DNA of 64,000 nt from Pseudomonadota bacterium. GTDB taxonomy: Bacteria > Desulfobacterota > Desulfobulbia > Desulfobulbales > Desulfocapsaceae. Shown one piece after another: positions 1 to 6,883 of this stretch (position 1 is the stretch's first letter; each line of letters opens with the position of its first letter). A program made the position numbers and the translations under genes. The notes beneath the pieces are model-generated. The model did no database searches. It was given only the letters and a program-made list of their open reading frames with translations, and had not been told where the DNA came from. The DNA lies in the NCBI GenBank assembly GCA_018820855.1, contig JAHJNL010000089.1, positions 1-64,000 of the forward strand, read 5' to 3'.

Positions 1-138
1 CTTAGGCTTCCTTCAGACCCCACCTCACGGTAACGCCCTTGCCATCGGCTAGTAATTTATGCTAGGTTAATATCCTAACACAGGAACACTTACAGGGGAC
101 TTTAACCCCATAAGATCACGCCCATGTCGGGCGTACAC
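1..138 (-). mobile_element. Group IIC intron, 5' part of domain I, running off the left edge
   Basis: Read on the minus strand, this begins GTGTACGCCCGACATGGGCG and continues through a segment ending in the CTGAAGGAAGC block. Both resemble the domain I start of group IIC introns such as the Oceanobacillus one. It is closely similar to the 5' part of the second intron copy near 4.5-4.66 kb, and the two copies stop matching just past the proposed 5' splice site, which places the boundary at about base 138. Only the 5' end is visible, so it cannot be said whether a reverse transcriptase gene lies outside the window. Confidence 0.75.
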
Positions 139-262
139 AAGTCGCTGCAAGTGACCTGCGGGCAGCGCGGTTTTTCGTTGCTCAACCTTGCTGCCAAGAG
201 TTTCGATTAATCAAAGCTCATTGCTACAAATCTCCGCAGGCCCCTGAGCTCAAACGTTCGGC
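139..262 (+). other. attC-like flank of the first intron
   Basis: The DNA upstream of the intron (minus sense) has 7-bp complementary blocks CCTGCGG and CCGCAGG. It ends on the plus strand with CTCAAACGTTCGGC at 249-262, close to the GTTRRRY core of integron attC sites. Group IIC-attC introns are known to insert into the bottom strand of attC sites, so the arrangement fits, but the outer stem pairing is weak. This is an inference from short motifs only. Confidence 0.35.
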
Positions 263-484
263 ACCGATAGCATTATCAATCAACGACTGCCTTGAAGCGT
301 TTCTATCCCCTCAAGGTGAACCATTAAAAATTACCCAGTCTCATTTACATTGTTAACTATCCTCACAGCGCCTACCACTTCCTCCTTATTGTAACACCTC
401 AAAAATAGTGCATTTTTCTGGCCCCCTACCCTAACTCACTCCTTCTCAGAAAAAATTAATGCGCTTACAAAATAGTGAAAACCA
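263..484. other. Intergenic, no gene seen
   Basis: AT-rich DNA between the attC-like flank and the tetR promoter. No convincing reading frame, RNA gene or repeat was found in it. Confidence 0.5.
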
Positions 485-521
485 TTGACAGGCTAATACG
501 ACTGTATTAATACGTCTGTAT
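485..521 (+). promoter_or_regulatory. tetR promoter with two tandem TetR-type operators
   Basis: A perfect -35 box TTGACA (485-490) lies 17 bases before TAATAC (508-513). Two tandem 14-base units, TAATACGACTGTAT (494-507) and TAATACGTCTGTAT (508-521), differ at one base. Each contains the small palindrome ATAC-N4-GTAT. The units fill the spacer and cover the -10 box, which is the expected layout for autorepression by the TetR protein encoded 26 bases downstream. The binding role is inferred from position and symmetry. Confidence 0.65.
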
Positions 522-547
522 TACAAACTACATACAAAGAGAAAAAA

Positions 548-1198
548 ATGGGATCAAAAAAAACTGACAGTACACGGAAAAATCTGCTTAAGGCTGGGAT
601 AAGTGTTTTTGCAGAGAAAGGGTACAAGGAGACCACTGTCCGTGAAATCTGTAAACAGGCAGGGTCTGCAAATATTAATAGCATTAACTATTATTTTGGT
701 TCGAAGGAGCTCTTATACAGGGAAATACTTGAATTGATCTTTTCCAAATATGACGAATATAAGTCTGCTGTTCCTGAAAAAAAATCCCCAGAGCAGCAGC
801 TTAAGGACTTTATCACAAACTTTTGCATCATGCTTTACAAGGACAATGCTTTTGCATCGGATGTTACAAAAATTTTCGTTTCTGAAATGACAAAACCCTC
901 CCCGTTTATTGAAGAGCTCGTTGATCAGTACAATAAACCGCGCTTAAAAAAACACCTAAAGATGATCAGAGATATCTTAGGTGAAGATGCACCTGATTAC
1001 ATGGTCAGAGACTGTCTGGTCTCTGTTTCCGGACAGCTTCTCTATTGTAGTTTTGCCTGGCCTGTCTTCAATCGCCTATTTCCTGAACACTCACCAGGAG
1101 ATACCTATGAACAGTGGGCCGATCATGTGTTCAATTTTTCCATGGGAGGTATTAATGCCTGCAAAAAGCAACTCCAGGAATTAAAAAAAGGAGGTTAA
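548..1198 (+). CDS. TetR/AcrR-family transcriptional repressor
   Basis: A 216-residue one-domain regulator. Residues about 10-60 form the TetR helix-turn-helix (TRKNLLKAG, then GYKETTVREIC and NYYFGSKELLYREI). The C-terminal half resembles the ligand-binding domain of CecR/YbiH-type TetR proteins, including a predicted helix rich in acidic and aromatic residues. The gene ends 2 bases before the sulfotransferase start, with its stop inside that gene's AGGAGG-like ribosome site, so the two are almost certainly one operon. Tandem operator-like sites overlap its own promoter, so it probably controls itself and the sulfotransferase. The ligand is unknown. Confidence 0.9.
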   Translation: MGSKKTDSTRKNLLKAGISVFAEKGYKETTVREICKQAGSANINSINYYFGSKELLYREILELIFSKYDEYKSAVPEKKSPEQQLKDFITNFCIMLYKDNAFASDVTKIFVSEMTKPSPFIEELVDQYNKPRLKKHLKMIRDILGEDAPDYMVRDCLVSVSGQLLYCSFAWPVFNRLFPEHSPGDTYEQWADHVFNFSMGGINACKKQLQELKKGG

Positions 1199-1200
1199 TC

Positions 1201-2343
1201 ATGTCTCAAAAAATATTCGCTGACAATCTCATTCTGGCGGCAAAACAGCACACCGGCCTGAAAGATTTTGGCGGCGACACCTTTAAGGCAGGACTTGACG
1301 CACTGATATATTCACTAAACACTGATTTATCTCTCCCGGAATTAAGCGCTCAATATTTTCAGGGAATAATCCTTCAGCTCTTAGTCAACAGACTTGAGGT
1401 GACTCGACTTATTAAAACTCATCCTGAAATACTGGAAGAGATAATTGAGAAGCCGGTATTTATTATCGGTCTACCGCGATCAGGGACGACAATTCTGCAT
1501 ACCCTTATGGCCCTTGATCCCTGTTCCAGATTTTTACGCAACTATGAATGCAGCGGAGCAATCTTGCCGCCGCCTGAACTAATCCCCGGGGCCATTGATC
1601 CACGTATTGAAGCAACGCATAAGGCTATGGAAGGATTTTTAGGAGCAGCACCTCAACTCCGCGGCATCAATGGCTTAAACTTCATGGCATATGGCACGGC
1701 AGAATGCCAGAATCTCATGGCCCATGAATTTTGCCACCTCGGGTACAGTGCTGGGTCAAGTCTGTTTTCCTATGGTGACTGGTTGTCTCGCACCGACCTG
1801 GAACCTGCCTACAAGACTCATAAACTTCTCCTGCAAATATTACAGTGGAAACTGCCCAATGAGAGATGGGTGTTAAAAGCGCCGATACATCTCTTCGGTC
1901 TGGACCACCTGCTGGCAACTTATCCAGATGCCGAAATAGTTTTTACTCATCGTGCCCCCTATGATGCGATTCAATCGGGCATCAGCATGATATATCACTG
2001 GACGGAATTCACCACTCAACAAGCCGACATAGAAGCAATAGTAAACTGGTGGCCGAAATTGATGGCAGGGGCGCTTAAGAAGGCCCTAAAAGTCAGAAAA
2101 AAATCTGATGCTACGAAGTTTTACGATGCAAAATTCACAGACATAGCAAAAGAACCCTGCCAGGTCGTCGAGAATATCTATGAACACTCTTCAGTCAGAT
2201 TCAACAAAGCACATGGGAAAAGGATGACGGTCTGGCTGCGGGACAACCCCAGGTCAAAGTTCGGGAAACATGATCCGACTCGTGAAAAGTATGGCTTGGA
2301 TCCGCTGGTCGTAAAAGAGCTTTATCAATTTTATAAGCCGTAG
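1201..2343 (+). CDS. Sulfotransferase-family protein (Sulfotransfer_3 type)
   Basis: This 380-residue protein carries the 5'-phosphosulfate-binding loop of PAPS-dependent sulfotransferases, GLPRSGTT, at about residue 89-96. A second typical block, VFTHRAPYDAIQS, near residue 250 resembles the 3'-phosphate-binding region. The fold family is clear, but members act on very diverse acceptors (lipids, sugars, peptides), so the substrate cannot be told. It starts 2 bases after the TetR stop codon behind a strong AAAGGAGG ribosome site, which makes it the likely regulated target. It has no signal peptide, so a cytoplasmic enzyme is expected. Confidence 0.82.
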   Translation: MSQKIFADNLILAAKQHTGLKDFGGDTFKAGLDALIYSLNTDLSLPELSAQYFQGIILQLLVNRLEVTRLIKTHPEILEEIIEKPVFIIGLPRSGTTILHTLMALDPCSRFLRNYECSGAILPPPELIPGAIDPRIEATHKAMEGFLGAAPQLRGINGLNFMAYGTAECQNLMAHEFCHLGYSAGSSLFSYGDWLSRTDLEPAYKTHKLLLQILQWKLPNERWVLKAPIHLFGLDHLLATYPDAEIVFTHRAPYDAIQSGISMIYHWTEFTTQQADIEAIVNWWPKLMAGALKKALKVRKKSDATKFYDAKFTDIAKEPCQVVENIYEHSSVRFNKAHGKRMTVWLRDNPRSKFGKHDPTREKYGLDPLVVKELYQFYKP

Positions 2344-2412
2344 GCAAATTGGCTGTTTGGCCAGTCTTAACTTCACTTTCCAGATAACTAATGGAATTCT
2401 TTTGGAGTAATT

Positions 2413-3370
2413 ATGACAGCGGTGAACGGCAACAGAATATTTTTTTTGGATAACCTCCGCACCATGACTGTCCTGGCTGTGGTCCTTCTACATGCAGCCT
2501 GCCCGTATTCAAATATAGTAGCATGGTGGAGTGTACGAGAGCCAGTAGCAGGCCCTTTCTTTGATATTCTGATTCTCATTCTGGGAATCTTCGTTATGCC
2601 AACCTTGTTTTTCATCTCCGGCTATTTCGCTCTGTATTCGCTGAGAACACGATGTATGAAAGGTTTTATTACCGCAAAGTTCAAGCGGTTAGCAATACCT
2701 CTCGTCACAGTTGGTTTTCTCTTTGTACCTGTAATCTCTTATATCAGAGTGTTGCAATCCGCTGAGGTTGTTCCAAGTTATTTTGTTTTCTGGCTTGCTC
2801 AGATGAAAACGCTGTTTCAATATCCGCTGGTGGATTATTCTGTTCCTGAAATCGCTACAGCCCATATGGCATATTTCTCGCCTTGGCACTTATGATATCT
2901 GTCATTACTCCTGCTCTTCATGCTTTTCCATGCGGGCATCAGCTGGACATGGAGAAATTTTACCAGGCGTCAAAAAATCAAAAATGAGCATGAGGGACAT
3001 TCCAGCAAGAAAATATTAATAATTATGGGCATTGCGTTTCTTGTCTCGGGCATTGGAAATGGACTGGTCAACACCCAATTTGGTGAAGCGGCCTGGCTTC
3101 AGTCGGAACGTCTTGTTCTGGTTCAGGTCGTTGTAGTCCCCTTGTATGCTGTAATGTATACTCTTGGAGTGACTACATCTGCCTATTATGCTTGCACTCC
3201 AATATTGGCTACTGGCTGTTTCCTGGCCGCAACCCATCAAATTTGGATTCGTCTTCATCGTTTCGACCTTTAGTTGCTGGGCACTCAGTAGCCTCCTCCT
3301 CTGGAGGAAAAAGTTCCGAGCAGTTGCTGTGGCAGCTACAGCAGGAATATTGTTTGTGTCTCTTTTGTAA
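2413..3370 (+). pseudogene. Broken acyltransferase-3 family membrane protein
   Basis: The start follows a good ribosome site (TTTTGGAG). The first 160 codons encode the N-terminus of an acyltransferase-3/MdoC-like membrane protein (FFLDNLRTMTV, then FFISGYFALYS). Translation meets TGA at 2893-2895 in the motif SPWHL-stop-YLSLLL, where family members usually have tryptophan, so TGG to TGA is likely. The same frame continues with hydrophobic segments to about 3185. There a frameshift moves the membrane-spanning sequence into another frame, ending at 3370. Two independent lesions argue for a dead gene, not recoding. A sequencing error at one site cannot be excluded. Confidence 0.75.
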
Positions 3371-3511
3371 ATAATAAGGGGATAGTATAGCAATTGCCGA
3401 ACCAACACATACCAGATCAGAGGAAGCACAGTCCTCCTCAAAATAGTTCGGTTGCTGGCTGGTATGTAAATGTTGTGTGAGAAAATCGAATTTCATTGTT
3501 CGTTGTAAGAG

Positions 3512-3961
3512 GTGCAGATGATCGTTCATAATGTGAAAATTGGAAATCAAGAATCTAAACAAGTTTCAGACAGAGAACATAAGAAAATTTATGTCGGGTG
3601 TGCTGAATCTGACATTCGATATAGAGATCTGTTGGTCTATGGCAGGCATAGATGGGAACTGTATTCAAAACCTACGATAGATTTTCTCACCCTGGATCGG
3701 AAAGAAATGGAATTGGTTCAATATAAACCAATCGTTGAAAAGACAATCCAGAGAGCAAACGGTGTGATGATTCTTATCTCTGCTCAGACCTCAAAAGACT
3801 CTTTGGCCCTTTGGGAAATCGATTGTTCTCTATCAAATAAAATTCCCATTGTTGGTGTGGATATCCGTCAGAATTCCGAAAGCGATATACCGACCAAGCT
3901 TGCAGAGAAAATGACGAGATATGGGTGGGAATGGTTCGCAGAATTCTTTAACGGGCTATAG
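3512..3961 (+). CDS. TIR-like (ThsB/DUF1863-type) protein
   Basis: This 149-residue protein has the layout of the ThsB-like TIR domain: a first beta strand KKIYVGC near residue 24, a middle segment VEKTIQRANGVMILISAQT, and the block ALWEIDCSLSNKIPIVGVDI at about 109-128. In Thoeris defence systems such proteins produce cyclic ADP-ribose-type signals for a ThsA effector. No ThsA or other effector is visible within several kilobases. It is therefore either an orphan, an accessory of a distant system, or a DUF1863 protein with another job. A GAGGTG ribosome site precedes the ATG. Confidence 0.65.
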   Translation: MQMIVHNVKIGNQESKQVSDREHKKIYVGCAESDIRYRDLLVYGRHRWELYSKPTIDFLTLDRKEMELVQYKPIVEKTIQRANGVMILISAQTSKDSLALWEIDCSLSNKIPIVGVDIRQNSESDIPTKLAEKMTRYGWEWFAEFFNGL

Positions 3962-4131
3962 TAAATAAATGTGGAAGTAAGGAAAATATTATACAATATA
4001 TCCGCTCATCTCCTCCTTTCACATCCCAACTCCTTAAAATTTATAGTATTTTCACCCATAAAAGATAAAATATTCAGATAGTTATTTTTCGTCAGAGAAC
4101 CAGTCCTTTGTAAAAGAATCGGCATAGCCGA

Positions 4132-4660
4132 ATCGGGTAGCCGGGGGTTTTTCTCCCCCAGCCCCCACACCACCTAGCAAGCGGGTCCGCACTAGGCGGT
4201 TCCCAAAGAACATCGGACCGTAGCCGGATGAAGTATATCCGCAGCTCTTTGACAGCAAGAAGGCGACAACTGTCGGTAATACCGAAAGCTGGACTGTCTC
4301 ACATCGCGCCTACCATTGCGGGCCCTGTCGGGTTCTATGCGTGGTAGAGCATATGAGGTCTCACTTTCCTCTATGAGTTTGGCCCTTCAGCGGGGTGAGT
4401 CTTCCAGGCTTTTCTCTTCACCTGGCACGTTTCCAGTCTCCCGTGCGCCTTTTGGGTGACTTCCTGCGCCTAATATGGCCTCTGCTGATTCCTGCCCAAA
4501 CACCCTGCATGTTACCACACAAGGCACTGCAGAAACAGACCCTACTTTGCGGTAACGCCCTTGCCTTCGGCTAGTAATTTATGTTACGTTTCAAAACGTT
4601 ACATGGAACACTTACAGGGAACGTTAACCCCATGAGTTCACGCCCATGCCGGGCGTACAC
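4132..4660 (-). mobile_element. ORF-less group IIC intron (ribozyme only)
   Basis: On the minus strand this starts GTGTACGCCCGGCATGGGCG, like domain I of group IIC introns. It ends with a domain V-like hairpin (4167-4202; GAACCGCC, central GCGG-ACC-CGC, GGTGGTGTG) followed by a G/C-rich domain VI-like hairpin and the terminus CTACCCGAT. The total of about 530 bases leaves no room for the usual reverse transcriptase, and no maturase motifs were found in any frame. It would therefore depend on a protein supplied in trans, perhaps by the copy at the left edge. The ends are accurate to about two bases. Confidence 0.8.
4167..4202 (-). ncRNA. Group II intron domain V (catalytic hairpin)
   Basis: Minus-strand CCGCCTAG pairs with CTAGGTGG around an inner GCGG/CCGC stem. 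This is the arrangement of group IIC domain V, which carries the catalytic triad near the base of the stem. It is the best single anchor for calling the surrounding 530 bases a group II intron. Confidence 0.75.
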
Positions 4661-4795
4661 AAATTAATAAACGCAGCCTCCAAGCACGTCCGCTCTCTGA
4701 CTTTAAGTCAGTTTCGTGTTTACCTGCTTCGGCCACTATCTGCTTCGCTTGGGGCGGGTTATCGCAACTTTAGGCCCTGACCGAATCTATTAACA
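4661..4795. other. attC-like half site interrupted by the intron
   Basis: If the intron is removed, the plus strand reads GCCGA joined to ACAAATTAATAAACGCAGCC and ends with CAACTTTAGGC near 4765-4775. These resemble the RYYYAAC and GTTRRRY cores of an integron attC site. The inner arms GCCTCCAAGC and GCTTGGGGC pair with one unpaired base, as attC stems do. This matches the target preference of IIC-attC introns. The support is motif-level only. Confidence 0.4.
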
Positions 4796-4816
4796 CCCGT
4801 AAGGAGAGTTATCACA

Positions 4817-5563
4817 ATGGACATCCCACGAATATTCAACATCACTGAAAGCGCTCACCGCATCCACAACCCGATCACACCCGAAAAGCTCGCAACTCTC
4901 GGCGCGGCGCTGCATCTGGAATCGGGGGCACGAGTGCTCGACCTCGGCAGCGGTTCAGGGGAGATGCTGTGCACCTGGGCACGCGATCACGGCGTCATCG
5001 GCACCGGCATCGACATGAGCCAGTTGTTCACCGAGCAAGCGCAACTCCGTGCTGAAGAACTCGGCGTCGCCGATCAAGTCAAGTTCATCCATGGCGATGC
5101 TGCCGGCTATGTCTCTGACGAGAAGGCCAGTGTGGCAGCCTGTGTCGGTGCCACTTGGATCGCCGGGGGAGTCGTCGGCACTATCGAGCTTCTGGCGCGG
5201 AGCTTGCGCACCGGAGGGATCATCCTCATCGGCGAGCCCTACTGGCGACAGTTACCGCCGACGGAAGATGTTGCCAAGGGGTGTCTTGCCAACTCAAGCT
5301 CCGACTTTCTCATGCTTCCAGAACTTCTCGCGTCTTTCGGCCACCTTGGCTACGACGTCGTTGAAATGGTGATGGCTGACCAAGACGGCTGGGACAGATA
5401 CGAGGCGGCCAAATGGCTCACCATGCGCCGCTGGCTTGAAGCCAATCCCGACGACGAGTTCGCGAAAGATGTTCGAGCCAAACTGACCTCGGAACCCGAG
5501 CGCTACGCCGCTTACACGCGTGAATACATGGGCTGGGGTGTATTCGCGCTGATGCCACGGTGA
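4817..5563 (+). CDS. Class I SAM-dependent methyltransferase
   Basis: A 248-residue protein with the SAM-binding motif I VLDLGSGSGEML at about residue 40-51, an acidic end of strand 2 (TGIDMS) and a motif II-like FIHGDAAGY. These define a Rossmann-type methyltransferase, but the substrate is not evident. The gene is clearly richer in G and C than its neighbours. It is preceded by GGAGAG at a normal distance and is followed after about 45 bases by an attC-like site, which is the layout of an integron gene cassette. Transfer from elsewhere is therefore likely. Confidence 0.82.
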   Translation: MDIPRIFNITESAHRIHNPITPEKLATLGAALHLESGARVLDLGSGSGEMLCTWARDHGVIGTGIDMSQLFTEQAQLRAEELGVADQVKFIHGDAAGYVSDEKASVAACVGATWIAGGVVGTIELLARSLRTGGIILIGEPYWRQLPPTEDVAKGCLANSSSDFLMLPELLASFGHLGYDVVEMVMADQDGWDRYEAAKWLTMRRWLEANPDDEFAKDVRAKLTSEPERYAAYTREYMGWGVFALMPR

Positions 5564-5608
5564 TGAGGGGATTACCGGGCGACTCAGAAAGTGGGAAAAA
5601 TCCAATCA

Positions 5609-5697
5609 TGCCTAACAAGGCAAATTAACTCGGACCACCAAAAGTCGCGGCGCTTCGCTCTACGTCTTTTGGCAGCCGGTTATTTGCAGCGTTGGGA
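5609..5697 (+). other. attC-like recombination site after the methyltransferase
   Basis: The left core GCCTAAC fits RYYYAAC and the right end GTTGGGA nearly fits GTTRRRY. Between them, GCAAATTAACTCGG pairs with CCGGTTATTTGC, leaving unpaired bases on one side. Inside that, CCAAAAG pairs with CTTTTGG and there is a small G/C-rich tip. This imperfect long hairpin with extrahelical bases is the hallmark of attC sites. Its orientation relative to the methyltransferase is the one expected for a cassette. Confidence 0.6.
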
Positions 5698-5744
5698 TTC
5701 ATAAAAATCAATTGCATAAACAACAAATAACCAGGAGACAAGTT

Positions 5745-5852
5745 ATGAGTTTTGATGAGAAGATTGTTCCAGAGTTTGTGGCAGATCATGGCACAAAAAA
5801 AGGGGAAAAGTCGAAGAAAATCAAGAACGAGTGGGAATTGGTCAGGTCTTGA
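5745..5852 (+). pseudogene. Start of a small gene cut by an inverted-repeat element
   Basis: AGGAG seven bases before an ATG begins a 35-codon lysine-rich frame (MSFDEKIVPEFVADHG at the start). Its last codons are already part of the inverted repeat that follows, so the natural C-terminus has probably been replaced. Lying directly after the attC-like site, it would be the next cassette gene in an integron array. The family is not recognised. Confidence 0.4.
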
Positions 5853-5900
5853 AATATTAGTTCGCCAACGGAAGGGATACTTATATTTCAAGACCTGACC
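5840..5900. repeat. 18-bp perfect inverted repeat, transposase-type (RAYT/MITE-like)
   Basis: GGTCAGGTCTTGAAATAT (5840-5857) is repeated inverted at 5883-5900, with 25 bases between the arms, and is followed by CCCCA. The word GGTCAGGTCTTGAAATAT is, from memory, typical of sequences flanking REP-associated tyrosine transposases (PF01797 group). No transposase gene lies here, so this would be a non-autonomous remnant. Confidence 0.6.
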
Positions 5901-5947
5901 CCATGTTTTCCGAATTGCATCTTTTGACAAGAGATTACAAATTTACT

Positions 5948-6682
5948 CTATTCACTCAACCTTGCCTCAGACTTCTTTGCCCGCCCCGGTAAAGAGGTTG
6001 TAATGACCTGATCTCCGTTCTTGTTCCCGATGAAATTCCAGTGCCAGGCCTCCCACGGCATCTTCATCGGATTCAACCGGAAATAAGTTTCTTCGAATCC
6101 GAAACGCCATCCGTTTTCCTGGAGCCAGGTATAAGCAGTCGTATCGGCAAAACGCCAGTTGCTCGGAAAAAAATCAATGGCGGTACCGAGCATATGTTGT
6201 GAATAGCCTGGCGGAGCAACATAACGAACAATATCACCAAAGGTCCGGCCTTCGGCAAGCATCCGCTTGAAAATGCGCTTCTGGTATCCTGCACTCCGAT
6301 AGACTGATTCAACTTTAAGAAATATTCCGTCCTGTTCTGCGGCCTTCAGGAGAACCACCACAGGCTGGTATGCTGCGGCCAGGATATATAATTTACTGCT
6401 ATTATGCGTATATTCGGTGGGGATACGGCGAAAATCAGAGTAATCAAGCTTCGGTGCGACAAACTTATTTCCTGACCAGGGTGGTGGAATTATATATGTA
6501 TTACCATTAATAGTCACTACTTCCTGCGGTTCATCCCGCTCCGGACTTTCAAGAGACCGTATCACCTGCGATGATTTGGATGGACGAGTACTGCAGGCCG
6601 GTTGCGAGACACAAACCATCATCAGCATGATCAGAAGAAAAATTGTGCAACGACGGCGGCTATAGCGGGTTTTGGTGTTCAT
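5948..6682 (-). CDS. D-alanyl-D-alanine carboxypeptidase-like peptidase (VanY, M15B)
   Basis: This is a zinc peptidase of the VanY/LAS group. The metal and catalytic residues are visible in SQHMLGTAIDF (His and Asp) and in the C-terminal EAWHWNF (second His). Such enzymes trim D-Ala from peptidoglycan stems. The start chosen here gives a basic, hydrophobic N-terminus ending near Cys30, possibly a lipoprotein signal, although the lipobox is weak. An upstream start at 6715 would add 11 residues, and neither start has a clear ribosome site. It is divergent from the beta-lactamase-like gene, so the two may share a regulatory region. Confidence 0.82.
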   Translation of the reverse strand: MNTKTRYSRRRCTIFLLIMLMMVCVSQPACSTRPSKSSQVIRSLESPERDEPQEVVTINGNTYIIPPPWSGNKFVAPKLDYSDFRRIPTEYTHNSSKLYILAAAYQPVVVLLKAAEQDGIFLKVESVYRSAGYQKRIFKRMLAEGRTFGDIVRYVAPPGYSQHMLGTAIDFFPSNWRFADTTAYTWLQENGWRFGFEETYFRLNPMKMPWEAWHWNFIGNKNGDQVITTSLPGRAKKSEARLSE

Positions 6683-6883
6683 AGAATTATCAGAAATAGT
6701 CATTAATACTAACAAAAGTTGCCGGTAGCAGCAACTACTGTTAGCGGAGCCGTTTTTTCCGGAACCAGCGGTGGTTGTTTGCTATCGGATTATTTTTACG
6801 GAGATGAAAAGCGGCTTCTGTTATAGTCGTTCCATTTGTGATATCATAGAGTTCAACAATTAAATACTACCCTATAGAATAAA

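Noticed and set aside
2893-2895. TGA in the acyltransferase as another selenocysteine codon
   Set aside because: Family members carry tryptophan there, there is no redox motif, and a second frameshift follows.
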